Assembly (NCBI GenBank): GCA_010015655.1
Contig: ML976753.1
Coordinates: 164,336 to 228,335 of the forward strand
Length of the DNA: 64,000 bases
Source of the DNA: Bimuria novae-zelandiae CBS 107.79
Taxonomy: Eukaryota; Ascomycota; Dothideomycetes; Pleosporales; Didymosphaeriaceae
Reading direction: 5' to 3'
A program made the position numbers and the translations under genes. The notes beneath the pieces were generated by a model, which worked only from the letters and a program-made list of their open reading frames with translations, searched no databases and had not been told where the DNA came from. This document shows, one piece after another, positions 1 to 10,900 of the stretch. Within the stretch, counting starts at the first letter, position 1. The number at the start of each line of letters is the position of its first letter.

Positions 1-240
1 CTAGCGTTCTCGCTAGATCTTAACCTAATTAAGGCAGTGTGAAATAAGATAAAGGACTATATTAAGTAGTATTATCCTAATCTACTTAGGGGTAAGTAGC
101 GTACATATAGCTAGCTACGTGATATTATACAGGAAGCGTGGGACTCGATTAGAAGTAAAGTATTTAGGGAGCTCGTCGAGAGCATGCTAGCTAGATACCA
201 GGCTATAATTAATGCGAAAGGTGGTCACACTAGGTACTGA
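1..240 (+). mobile_element. Tc1/mariner transposase, degenerate 3' fragment
   Basis: Reading frame 1 from base 1 to the TGA at 238-240 gives the C-terminal end of a Tc1/mariner transposase. A degraded SPDLNPIE-x-W-NK-x-KDY block lies at bases 10-60, and the chain ends in a typical ESM-x-x-RYQAIINAKGGHT tail. Four in-frame stops interrupt it: TGA at 40-42 and TAG at 67-69, 97-99 and 109-111. The TGA falls where the family has Trp, and the TAG codons fit former Gln or Trp codons, so all are C-to-T or G-to-A changes as expected from RIP. The conserved Pro of SPDLNP reads as Leu, a CCN to CTN change. The 5' part lies outside the window. Family assignment rests on motif recognition only. Confidence 0.8.
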
Positions 241-715
241 AATTTATACATAAAAGAGGACAAGCGTGCGAAATTTACATGGCTCGGCATCTTGGCGACA
301 CCCCTGTTGTGCGCGGGCCACTCACCTCACTTTTGCCTGATACCACAGTAGAAGTTTTTGCGCGGCTGGGGTGCGGTGTGGGTCCGCGGTGCCACTACCG
401 CCACCGCCATCACAGCGAACAACTACTATTTTTGGCTTCGAACCTAACGCCGTCCGCTAGCTTGTCCTGTCTATCAACTCTTAGGAGTATGAGCGCGTTG
501 CGCTGCCGTATACCTAGTTAAACACTGTGGTGACCAACTGTTTGATTTTTGACGTCGTCGGGCTAGCGCGACAGCCCAACTCATGACGCAACACCTTATG
601 AACTGAATCTACGACGGCAGTCCAAGTGGTCCTCGTCCAAAGTGTATTTGTCAACATGGTATACGACCTAGTAAACGAGACCGCTTGGAGGACCCATCAA
701 GCTATCGCCACCACC
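241..715. other. Intergenic, no gene recognised
   Basis: This stretch lies between the mariner fragment and the stop of the coiled-coil gene. Its first 40 bases probably belong to the 3' untranslated part and inverted repeat of the mariner copy. An 80-codon frame at 279-521 has no family resemblance and odd composition, and I do not regard it as a gene. Confidence 0.5.
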
Positions 716-2632
716 TCAAATATCGAACACCCCACCCATGCCGACCCTGACATCCACAAAATCTGCTCTCCACCCCTTATATTGTCCCAAACCCCTCTTA
801 ATTTCCCTCACCCTCTCTAGCCTCCTCTTCCCCTCCTCCTCCTGCGCCAACCTAAACGCATCCTCGTCAAACTCAAAGTCGTCCAAACTGCTCAGACTCT
901 CCTGTCTCGCCTTCGCCGGCTCAACCACACGGGCTTGCCGCGCTGCACCCGTGAAAGCCGAAATGCCTGACTGAATAACATCCTGGAGGGAGCTCGTCTG
1001 GCGGCCCGAAGGTCGCCGCGCGGTGGGCGTGCTGCCCGAGAGATCGACGTCGTCGAACTCGTTGGCGTGGTCATCCATGCCGGGCTGCATGGCGGCGCGC
1101 TTATCTCTCCAGACGCCGCGGCGAAGTTCGAAGTTCTCTTCCTCGAGCTCGCGTACCTTGGAGAGGAGGCGGTCGCGCTCTTCGTCGACGAGCTCTTGCA
1201 CGCTGCTGTCTTCGATGTTGCCTAGGTCGGCTTTGCGGCGGCGCTGCTCGGCTTCACGGAGACGGGCATTTTCGTTGCTGAGACCGGTTACGCGGGTGCG
1301 TAGCTCGGCAGCTTCGCGCTCGACTTTCTTGTGCTCCTGGACGCGTGTCTGGTTGCGCGCGTCGTTGTCGCGGTGGAGTTGGGTGAGCGTTTCAATCTTT
1401 CGCTCCAGCAGCTCCGCGCGAGATATTGAATCGGACGCCTTGCGGTTGGCGGCACCCAGCTCGGCTTCTAATTGAGCGACGCGTGTCTGGGCCGAGTCGC
1501 GATCGGAGCCTTCCTTAGCCGCCTGTTCTCCTGCCCTTTCCAAGTTGGCCTTGAGGTCCGAGAGCTCGGTCTTGGTAGAGCTGGCCTCCTGCTCGGCCTT
1601 CTGTAGTGATGTCTCCAATGTGCTTATCCTCGCCTGCAACTCATTGTTCTTGCTCGTCTGGTCCGCAAACTGCTTGTTGAGGTTGGAGATCTCCAGCTCC
1701 AGCGATTCGATTGTTTCGGACTTGGACGCAACCTGAGCATTCAAATCGTCGATAGAGGCAGACTGGGTAGGGGTCGATGCTCGTTTGGTAGACTTCGACG
1801 ATTGCGATTGCAGGTGAGAAAGCTGTCGCTTGAGCGATTCGACTTCCGACTTCTGTTAGGTCCATTAGCACCTGAATAGATTTCCATCTGCAATAGAGGC
1901 CACTCACCAGCTTGTCAGCCTCCTTAGCCTTCTCGGCCGCGAGCGCAGCTTCTCCCCGCCCCTCCCTCAGCTCCTCCAGTTCTTCCTCACCCTTCTTCCA
2001 TCTTGCTTCGCCCTGCTCCACTTCGGTCGCAAGCCTCTTGTTCTCCTTCTCCAGCTCCTCAATGCGCTGCGCCTGCTCCCTGTAGATATCGCTGGACACT
2101 CCTCCACCCGGGGTGGTGGGGATTGGCGATGTAGGACCTCCTGTAGACCGATAAAACGATGCTGATCTTTGTCGCGACTCGACGGCTATAGAGGGTTTGC
2201 GACCGTGTGACGTCGTCGTTGTCGTGGTTGAGGGCAGCTCAGTGGGCTCATCGTCGTCGACTTCAACAGGACCAGGAGAGGCGCTGGTTGTCTCGGGGGC
2301 TTGTGCTGTTTCGGAAGCTGCTGCGGGCTCTTCTGCGGTATCCTCTGCCTTTTCTTCCGGTGCGTCTGCTGCGCTGGAGGCCTCGGGCTTCTCGTCCTTC
2401 TTCTTTGCGGCGCCGCCCGCTTTCTTCGCGTTCTTCTTCTTCAAAGCTTCATACTGAAAAGATCGTGTCAGCGAATCTCCGCGATCCTATTTCCTATAGA
2501 GCCACCCCGCGAACAAGCTACCTTGCGAGCAGCGTAGCTCCTGCGATCACTCTAGTGTTGCTCCGGAAATGAGTTTACCTTCTTCTTCGCAGCAGCAATC
2601 TTCGCAGCCTTCTCCTTGTCTTCGTCGGCCAT
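716..2632 (-). CDS. Coiled-coil 'M protein repeat' family protein
   Basis: Three exons (2632-2579, 2453-1908, 1852-716) join in phase to 578 residues. Introns are 2578-2454 (GTAAAC...CAG) and 1907-1853 (GTGAGT...CAG). The start ATG at 2632 opens a Lys/Ala/Glu-rich helix beginning MADEDKEKAAKIAAAKKK. Residues 20-80 are acidic and low-complexity, and residues 90-470 are almost continuous heptad-like coiled coil. The C-terminus is a short conserved-looking basic segment around RVREIKRGLGQYKGW. There is no signal peptide or membrane segment. Similar Pezizomycotina proteins are commonly named 'M protein repeat protein', from resemblance of the coiled coil to streptococcal M proteins, and no biochemical role follows from that name. 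A structural or tethering role is inference only. Confidence 0.85.
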
Positions 2633-4284
2633 CTTGAAAGCTACTATAGAATGGTTGGTGGCTCCTGTTCGTCGTCTAGAGCGCAATATGTTCTTGACAG
2701 CTTCGCGGTCGCTGATGCCAAGTGGAGCACCGCCGAAACGACACTAGCGCCCCAAACAGAAAGGTTCACTTGCGCGAGGAGTTCAAGTCCATGAAACCGC
2801 CACGACAGTACTCTCAACAGATCATGTACTGGTAAGTGCAAGCGCTTCTCTGGCGGGTTTTATAAGGGCAACTACGATGTTTATGTATAATGTATGCAAT
2901 CCGTGGTTCTGCCTAGGCAGAACAGTGTTGGCCATCGAGCCTACACGCAACCGTGTATCGCAACCGCAGTACTATAGAATACGGTCTGAATTCACAACCA
3001 AACAACTTTCTCAACAAAACCTTGAAGAACCTTGATATGATTTCTGAATGAAAAAAAAAAATTGTTAGCACCCGGTAGAGCACAAAGATACCCGTCTTCA
3101 CTACAACTCATCTCCAACCTTTCTAATCTACTCAACCTCCTTCGTCCCACTCTATTCCCAACCGCCCTTCAACATCCCCCATCCCCAACTATATCTCCCT
3201 CACATAACCACCCACGCCCCAACCCCTCTCTACACCACCCACGCTGCCCATCCCACCCCAAGCGAGACAATAATCCATACCCAATATATCAATACGTGCC
3301 TGGCACTATGAACCCCCCAGCCGCCTTCGCTTCCGAGCATCTGGCGCCGGAAGTGTCTGAGCCTGTGCCGCGTTCGCCCCTGAAGTAATACCGACGAGCC
3401 GTTATCGCAGCTCGCGAGCGCTGGGGTATGTTTCACCCTGACAGCGGGAGTGCGTCGATCTGGGCACACTGCAGAGCGATAAGACTGCGACTAAGAGGAT
3501 CGTCCGTGGTGAGGACAGGCCGCAGGACGCTGTAACGAGCTTCTCATCGAAGGCCCATGCATGAAGGCAGGTTCAGCACCGACTTCACATTGCGACGACA
3601 CGAATAGTAAATGTAGCGGAATGTGCATGTTCCCAATTCACTCACTACTTAACCGCCAACCTCGCTCACAGCTAGATCACCAAAACGAGATTGCGTCTCC
3701 CAACTTCTTCCCAAGCTGTCCAACCATGCACGGGGCTATTCCGTCACTGCCCTGCCTCAGAATCAAAATAGTACAGTCGTAGACGAGCAATGCAGCTCTT
3801 TGCGCCCATAAACGGGCTAACAGGCATGACCAGATATGCCAAACAGACGTTAAAGAGAGATCAGAAAAAGGAAATAAGGGTAGGTATGTGGGGGGAGTAC
3901 AAAGCCTCAGCACCGGTCGAGATATTCCAGAAATTTTTCCCCATCCTCATCTCAACTCAGCTCAGGGACCTAGATACCTGTCCCCCCAGCGTGCATGTAG
4001 TATAGAAGGAAAAACAAGTGTGCAAATGAAAGTGGTGTAGGTAATGTGCTGATCCAGTTCACGTTCCAAATCGAGAGATGCATCGCAATATGCGCCATGA
4101 AAAACGGTTTCGTAGAGAGCCTCGCTGTCAAAAACTCCGGGTCATGCGAGAGGTATATTAAGGGAAAGGTGGTTGCGCTCGAGATTCCATGAAGTCGTGC
4201 CATCAATGTAGGACCGATCGGGTGGACCAAGTGCATTAGAGGTGTAGAGATGTATAAGAGTCCCGTCAAACTTGGCTTCTACAA
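2633..4284. other. Intergenic with CT-rich tract
   Basis: About 1.65 kb lies between two minus-strand genes. It contains the upstream region of the coiled-coil gene, an A-rich run near 3050-3061, and a strongly pyrimidine-rich plus-strand tract at about 3100-3290. That tract is followed by a 26-codon ATG frame at 3308-3388. Fungal promoters often have such CT tracts, so a short plus-strand transcript is possible. I cannot support a protein-coding gene here. Confidence 0.45.
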
Positions 4285-7050
4285 TCAGGTTCGAGACGAC
4301 TCCTTTGGGTCCTTGGGTTTCCAAAACTGCATGAGCTTACTGAGGCGTTTGTGCTTCTTCCTGGAATCCTTTTGGGCGCCATCGGAGGGCAAACCATGCT
4401 CTGTCTGCGGTCGGCTCTCGATTGACAGCTTGCTCCTCTCGCCGAAGGAGGATGCGTTGATCAGACGGGAAAGGCTCGCAATGCTCGACCGCTTGCGACG
4501 GCGCGAGTCAACATCGCTTGAAACAGAGCAGAGAGACGACGATCGGTCACCCAGCTGCCGGGGGCTCGGCAACGGGAAGGCGCTCTGCATACCGCTCGTC
4601 ATAGTAGAGCGAGAAGACGTCAGAGACGGAACGTCGTCAACCGATACACGAAGTTCAGGTCCTGGTTCGCCAAAGCGTGGCGAAGGCGCAGCGTAGTCAG
4701 TCATGGACGACGCGGCTGTTCCTAGCCGCGGTGTGTCGAACGAAATCTGACTAGACCGGAAATCCGGCGATGGGAATGACGAAGTGAACGTGTCTGGTGT
4801 CATCATGCTCTGCGACGCTAAAGGAAGAGCAAGGTTCATGACGGTCTGATTCTCCTTGGTGTCGTCTGCAGGAATCTGAGGCGTGACTGTGGAGTCGGAA
4901 GAGTGCGTAAGAGAAGACGTCCGCGGCTCTTCAAAGTCCTCCACAACCTCCACCGCATCGGTACCTGTGGAATAGGTAGCTTCGTTGACCTTTGGTAATT
5001 GGTCTGGAAGGACACGCGGAGAGCACGGCTCAGAAGATTCCTGTTTCCGTTTTTCACTGCGCTTCAGGCCAAGTCCGTCGTTGAAGTTCCAGTTAATGGT
5101 AGACCCATTTTGGCGCTCATCCGCTTCCACCACTTGAATCTTTGGTTCTTCGGCCGAGTCATGCATTTCGCTAATAGTTGGCTCAGATTGCGTACTCTTT
5201 GCGCTGGACTTGGGCGCGTCATCTTCAGGCTCCTCTTCCTCAAAAACATCCGCCATGGTCGAAGTCGCAGGTACTGTTGTATTTCTGAGTTCGAACGGGA
5301 CCAGTGCTGGGGCACTCTCGGTCCGACGATGATTCTGGAGCACTCCTCCTGCACTGTGCATCGCTCGTCGGTGAGCACCAAACCCCCGCTGAGCACGGGT
5401 GTTGGTGTCTTGCGGGGTTTGGAAAGGTCCTAGAGCTGCGTCCAAGTCAATCACGGGATTCATCGTGTCTGAGTCTACCCGTTTGAGCTCGCGGGGCTGC
5501 CATGACGCATAGTCAGTCTGGGATTTCGGTGCGGCAATCGCATTGTCGGCGGGTGACACAATTGTGACCGTGTTATCGACGTCGAAGTTCGCCTCGAAAT
5601 CCAAATCTTCCGACGAGTCTGAATCATCGTCTGCGGAAGATTGGGGAGGCGGTGTTGAGGCCCTATCTTTGATCTTTTTGCTGTTCTTGCCCTTCTTCGG
5701 GATGATCGAACTCGCCCAAGATTTGACTTTCCTAGGTGTCTTGTTAGATTTGCGAATCTTGTTCTTTCCGCAAGGTTCACCAGTCTCCTCTTCATCAACC
5801 ATTGGCGAAGGCAGAGGCGATTCCACGGAAGCAGACAACGCGGGATCGGAAACGCTCGCAAGCGTCGGGATTGACAGATCACTACGCTTGTGTTCCATCC
5901 GGAAGAAGCTCCGGCGCTTTGCCGGGAGGACTACGTAATTGGGGTTCACCGAGGAAGTGGGAGAGATTGCAGAGGAAGTGGGAGAGATTGCAGAGGAAGT
6001 GGGAGAGATTGCAGATGACGGACGCTTCCGGTTGGACGCCTCATCGCCAGAGTTTCGCTGGGTGTTCAGGATGGCGCCAGCTGTGCTAGGGCGAGACTCG
6101 TCTTCCACGGTGCTCAGCGTAGGACGACCATTGCGGAAAGACTGTAGGCTTGAGGAGGCACTGATCACGGACGACAGACTGTTTGTCGCGGAGTGACCCC
6201 GCACGGTCGACATTGAAGTTTCGGTTTCTGAAGAGATGGTCGAAAGTGGGCGGATGTATTCGACCTTGTCAGAAAAGCCAACTCGCGCTCGCGAAGGAGG
6301 CCGCGGCATCTCGTCCGGATCCTGCAGAGAGCCTGCGTCTCGTAGTGACGGCTGTGAGATGGACTTGTTTACCGAGTGACCGAAATTGAATTGCGGAAGT
6401 TCCGAAGGAGTAACAGGTGCACTGCCAGCTCGTGGTTGCGCTGGAGGGTTCATGATCGAGGACAGATCGTGTGAAGATACGGCGCCAGAGCGACGATGCG
6501 CATGGCCACGACGCCTAGTAGGTGCTCCAGGTCGCAGATTGTTGTTCGGTGCTGGCAGAACATCGTCGCCTTTCGTGGGGCTGGTGCTCATCAGCGAAGC
6601 ACCTCCCGACCGACCGTCGCCGCCGATAAATTCGCTCCCACCCCGTCGGTGTCCACCAATTGGCCTCGATGATGTTACTGGAGTCGTGGGCAATGCTATT
6701 GGCGACACGGGCGGCGAACTAGGAGTCGTTGGCGGCTTCGACGTCCCGGCTGGATTGAAACTGAAGTCGGGCAGGGCGTTGATTGATTTTCCTCGGGCGT
6801 GGGCAGAGCCGCGGCGGCCTGTGGGATACGCTTGCAGCGACATTGGGCGGGCATTGGCTGTCGGCGGTGGTGCTGTCGGCGTCGAGTCTAGGTCTCGCAT
6901 GGGGAAGGAGAAGTCAGGATTCGGGAGCAGCTCGATGGGGCCGGTCTGCGACGGACGGCGGCGCTGGTATAGCGGTGAGCCGACCTGGGGAGCGTGTTGT
7001 GCCTGCGTCACCTGCGTCACCTGCTGTCGTGGCAGCGCAATCTGAGCCAT
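4285..7050 (-). CDS. Ser/Pro-rich disordered protein ('cell wall proline rich protein' type)
   Basis: A single uninterrupted frame of 921 residues. I chose the ATG at 7050 because it has a strong context (CACCATGG) and opens the characteristic MAQIALPRQQ, although the frame is open further upstream. The protein is rich in Ser, Pro, Thr and charged residues. It has a conserved-looking N-terminal block around residues 30-55 (YQRRRPSQTGPIELLPNPDF), a basic stretch around residues 420-480, and a basic C-terminus with KHKRLSKLMQFWKPKD. Three tandem copies of a 7-residue SSAISPT unit, from a 21-bp DNA repeat, lie at about 5949-6015. Similar fungal proteins are annotated 'cell wall proline rich protein', yet there is no signal peptide or GPI signal. 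A cytosolic or bud/septum-associated phosphoprotein is at least as likely. Function is unknown. Confidence 0.85.
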   Translation of the reverse strand: MAQIALPRQQVTQVTQAQHAPQVGSPLYQRRRPSQTGPIELLPNPDFSFPMRDLDSTPTAPPPTANARPMSLQAYPTGRRGSAHARGKSINALPDFSFNPAGTSKPPTTPSSPPVSPIALPTTPVTSSRPIGGHRRGGSEFIGGDGRSGGASLMSTSPTKGDDVLPAPNNNLRPGAPTRRRGHAHRRSGAVSSHDLSSIMNPPAQPRAGSAPVTPSELPQFNFGHSVNKSISQPSLRDAGSLQDPDEMPRPPSRARVGFSDKVEYIRPLSTISSETETSMSTVRGHSATNSLSSVISASSSLQSFRNGRPTLSTVEDESRPSTAGAILNTQRNSGDEASNRKRPSSAISPTSSAISPTSSAISPTSSVNPNYVVLPAKRRSFFRMEHKRSDLSIPTLASVSDPALSASVESPLPSPMVDEEETGEPCGKNKIRKSNKTPRKVKSWASSIIPKKGKNSKKIKDRASTPPPQSSADDDSDSSEDLDFEANFDVDNTVTIVSPADNAIAAPKSQTDYASWQPRELKRVDSDTMNPVIDLDAALGPFQTPQDTNTRAQRGFGAHRRAMHSAGGVLQNHRRTESAPALVPFELRNTTVPATSTMADVFEEEEPEDDAPKSSAKSTQSEPTISEMHDSAEEPKIQVVEADERQNGSTINWNFNDGLGLKRSEKRKQESSEPCSPRVLPDQLPKVNEATYSTGTDAVEVVEDFEEPRTSSLTHSSDSTVTPQIPADDTKENQTVMNLALPLASQSMMTPDTFTSSFPSPDFRSSQISFDTPRLGTAASSMTDYAAPSPRFGEPGPELRVSVDDVPSLTSSRSTMTSGMQSAFPLPSPRQLGDRSSSLCSVSSDVDSRRRKRSSIASLSRLINASSFGERSKLSIESRPQTEHGLPSDGAQKDSRKKHKRLSKLMQFWKPKDPKESSRT
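5949..6015. repeat. 21-bp tandem repeat, three copies, in coding sequence
   Basis: Three consecutive copies of a 21-bp unit with the core GAAGTGGGAGAGATTGCAGA on the plus strand. They encode three SSAISPT-like heptads on the minus strand. The copies are identical or nearly so, which suggests recent expansion. The unit is a multiple of three, so copy-number change keeps the frame. Confidence 0.9.
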
Positions 7051-7544
7051 GGTGAAGCAGATGAGGGTCCCGAGAGAGGCGATCGACCGCGGCGGGCAGC
7101 TTGACGAAATTAGGGGATCGTGACGCAGCGATCTGCTTGGCTCCTTCGTGGGGTGCGTTCGCGCGAGCGGTAGACGCCGGCACCGTGGTTGGACGGCGGG
7201 CTTGTCCAAGTGCTACCAGTTCGAGACGAAACAGGCGCGCTCGAGGTACAAAGTGCTGACGGGATTACTGCGCCAGCGAGGCAACGGTCAGCGGGCAGAT
7301 TGGAGGGGCCGTCTGCGCCCAGGCAGTCTCTGGCTGGGGGCGCCTCAGGTACCTACAGTATGCGTGGTGTGCGCGCGGCCGGGTTCGCCCTGTGTGCAGC
7401 GACGGTGGGTGTAAGAACAAGCAGCGGTTGAGTGAAAGCCAGTACACCCAAGGCCAGACTAAGGAATGACGGGAAATGAGCGGACAGATACCGCCATCGA
7501 CTGACAGCGTCGGCGGCGCGCTGTCGAGTGCGACTCGGTTTCCA

Positions 7545-7605
7545 AAGCGGGTGGGAGGGGAGGGGAGAGGGAGAGGTGGGGAGAGGGCGGTGATGCAGCG
7601 CGGGT
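7545..7605 (-). promoter_or_regulatory. CT-rich promoter tract
   Basis: Read on the minus strand, this segment is nearly pure pyrimidine (CTCTCCCC-type runs), about 500 bp upstream of the ATG at 7050. Such tracts commonly sit just upstream of transcription start sites of highly expressed filamentous-fungal genes. No TATA box was identified with confidence. Confidence 0.4.
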
Positions 7606-7878
7606 AGAGGTGAGTGATGGCAGGCGTTCGCTTTTGGGAGAGCGCGACCGACTAGGCGACGAGCGAGCTGGGGGGCCTTCCTGCACGGACCCACACCGCA
7701 GCGCCCACACCCACAGCCCACAGACCTGCATCCACATCCGCATCCACCGCGGCCAGCATCCCTGCTCCCTGCGAATATGCGAGTTCTACTTGGACCTACC
7801 TGATCAAGCGCCTCGCACGCAGGGGACCTGCACCGGGCATGGAAACCCCAGCGCGAGCGTGGCTATTGTCCCATTGTC

Positions 7879-7941
7879 ACTGACTGACTGACTGACTGGC
7901 TGACTGATTGACTGACTGACTGACTGACTGACCGACCGACG
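7879..7941. repeat. (ACTG)n tetranucleotide microsatellite
   Basis: About 15 units of ACTG/GACT, with a few substitutions in the middle (GGCTG, GATTG) and a GACC-type end. It is non-coding, between the Ser/Pro-rich gene and the gene-poor region. It is likely length-polymorphic between strains. Confidence 0.9.
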
Positions 7942-10900
7942 AACACGTTCATCACCGAGGCGCTGCAAGAGAGACCAGCGTCGCTCATTTCGCTCGTCCC
8001 AACTCGGCATCGACTTCCGTCATCACGAGGCCCAGCGGTCAAATTTCGCCTAGCCCGCCAGCGATAGCAGTGCCTCACGCTCCCTCCCAGCCCGCCACCA
8101 CATCAGTATGATGATAGTCCAGATAGCGTCGTCAGTCTGCCTCCAGCATGCATGTCAAGAAACGTGCCGCCGTGCGACCCTGCATCTTCCGCCTGCTCTC
8201 ATCTCTGAGCCTCACCCCTCACCGACGGCTGACCACTGAGCACGCAGCGGAGGACAAAGGACTGTCATGGCGAACTGTGGCCGTTCCCGTGGAGCGCGCT
8301 CAATACGCTTACTCGCTGGAGCCGGCTGTAAGCGATGTGCAGCGGAAATGCTACTGCAGTTTTGATATCTCAGATCCTCTTGGCACCATGCCGCGTCCCG
8401 TGAAACCCTCTGCCGCTGCGGCTTCCGTCACGTTTTCTCGGGAATCGCGGCGACGACTGCAATTGCATCCAATAATCTGAATAATCTCAGACAGCAAGCC
8501 GGCAGAGACATGACATGTCCACTCTTCCGCCTTGTGTACTCACGCCTACCACCACCGTCTTCTGGCGTCCGAAAGCTGCAGCTGCATCAGTACATGAAGA
8601 TTGTCAGTGTTTCACCGCGCAGACGAACGGCTTGCTAGCCTTCCTAGGTTGGCTCATTTGCATGCCCGCAGTTCGCGCAGCCAATCAACGGGCGAGCCCT
8701 TCTGGCGTCGCTAGTCACTATGCAGGGGCTCTTGATCCTTACCCCGAGCATGAGGCCACCGACAAGCGTCAGGTTGCCACTCAGAAACAGGATGCGATAG
8801 ACGAAATGCGGAGAAGATGGCGAAAGAGCTGCTGATCCTACTTGCGTGATGCGAATCCGACCGATCGTGGATGGTATCCTCAGCAATGACCTCTGTAATT
8901 TCATTTCATTAAACGCGCATCACATCCCCGAGCCGAGGTCAACCTGAAAAACCATCATTCAAAACTTCGGTATATTGGCAAGGTCACCACCGCCGTCGAA
9001 TTTCTGCGGCTAGAAGGCCGCTTCTCTATTGACACTTATTCTGACGTTGGCTATCGTGAACCAGTTTGAACGCCTGGCCTTCAATCGCCTCCTAGCGGCT
9101 TGCCAAAAGCCCAAACCTCTCCATGTGGCGCCCGTCAGATGCCACTGCAGATACGAGGCCTCGAGGGTTCTTGCGGTGAAGGTGTTCGGCGCATTAGCAC
9201 GCAGTCTAGGTATTCGTAGAGTCGGGTAGCACAGCAAAAAGAAACATTCTCAATCCTTCGACTTGCAGCTCGAGGACGTAGCTTATTCTTAGAGAAGGTC
9301 GCACAAAGGAGCGGCGCCAGCGTGCAGGAGCGCCACGCCTTGTCGTGCATCTCAATGTCAGAAATGGACTGGAGGCATGCACCAGACAATGAAACGCACG
9401 TCTAAATGAAAGTGTACCAGACTCCAGAGTCCGACGACAACATTTGCTAACACCTTGATAACCGCCGAAGCATCATTGGTACGTACCTACCTTAGGTAGC
9501 GACATGCAATCTTGAATCATCTTTGAGCATGATGACAAAGTTCTGCGGGACACCGTCCTTCATTTCACCATTTCACCACCAGCCCTATGAATCATGATCT
9601 TCAGGGACCTCGGCAAGCTAATTTGCCAGAGCCGCCGTTGGCCTTAGTCCAGCATTTCTAGCGCCACGGCCCACGAGAACGTCCTCTTCACTTTGGAATA
9701 TTTCGTCCGCTCGTCCCGAGTCAGAGGAAATAACGACTTGCTGAATTCCGGCCCGTGTTGAAGAGATTTCGCGAGGATCGCAACGTCATACAAATTTCAA
9801 AATATATTTCCAGTCCGATGTGGAGACGACAGCCCTTGTACTCGGGGTATGCTTGAATCTTTCACAGCGAGCAGCAATAGAGGTTGTTTTCTCTGCCACG
9901 CATGCAGCTTATACCGCCCGAGACATTTGGCTGTCCAGCTGTAGACGCTCCCACGACAGAAAACGGCTGAAACGGCAACATCGAACTCTGGAACCCAATT
10001 ACAATATATGGAGAACAATAAAGCATGCGCAGGACCAAACCGTAGGGGCCTCGCCACAATGGTACAAAGTTGCTGTGGCAGTGCCATTCCTACTCAACGC
10101 TACACCCACCGGCTCTACCGACTAACTCCTGTTGGGTGTGAACGAGCCACGCAGTGCCCGCGCAACCAAGTCCGGTCAACACGGCGTTGTTTTGCACTAG
10201 CAGAGTTGACGTATTCCGCGTGCAAAAGCGCTTGTGGAGAAGCAGCTTGAAGTTTAGTTGCTGACGGTGCGATTCACCCCTGGACACACGCAGTCGGTAA
10301 GCTGGTATCTGAACAAACGTCAGCAGACAGGACGAAACGGAGACGCCCCCGATGCAGAGAAGAACGAGCGAAGAACGGATCTTCGGGGCGCGTTTCCTCG
10401 CATCGGGGTCTTTAGTGATGCAAGCTTTTCTTTTATCGACTTCAACGACCTAAATAGATCATGCGACACACAGCAACCGAAAAACGCGATGATCACAGCA
10501 ACAGAAGGACATACCAGAACAATGCGCAAACTGAGGGCGCGATGAGGGCGGAGGCCTTTAGTGACGCAAATTCATCAACTGTACATGTCGGTACTGTACG
10601 CTGATGCGCGCATTTTCGGAGATTTTTCTCGTCTTTTATCGTTCGTTTAAATCGGTTGTTGCCGGAACGCCTGCACCAAACACGAGTATAGCTGGCACCG
10701 TGGCTATACGTACGGCCTACTCAAGTTTCCTGCTGCAAACAGCACATACCGCCCATTCGAAAAGAAGCGCATTCGTTTCCAGCTTAACACTCGTCAACTA
10801 TATCCTTTGCCACCCGTTTGAAAGTCGCTCTAATCATCAGTGGGTGCCAGAGTAAAACCTTACTTACACAAGGATACCCAACACTACTTCGTATCTTTGC

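Noticed and set aside
4999..5433. Plus-strand frames opposite the 4285-7050 gene
   Set aside because: They are antisense shadows of a long, biased-composition coding sequence and show no motif.
7879..7941. Tetranucleotide array considered as a CRISPR-like or telomeric repeat
   Set aside because: Simple 4-bp microsatellite without spacers; not TTAGGG; the genome is eukaryotic.
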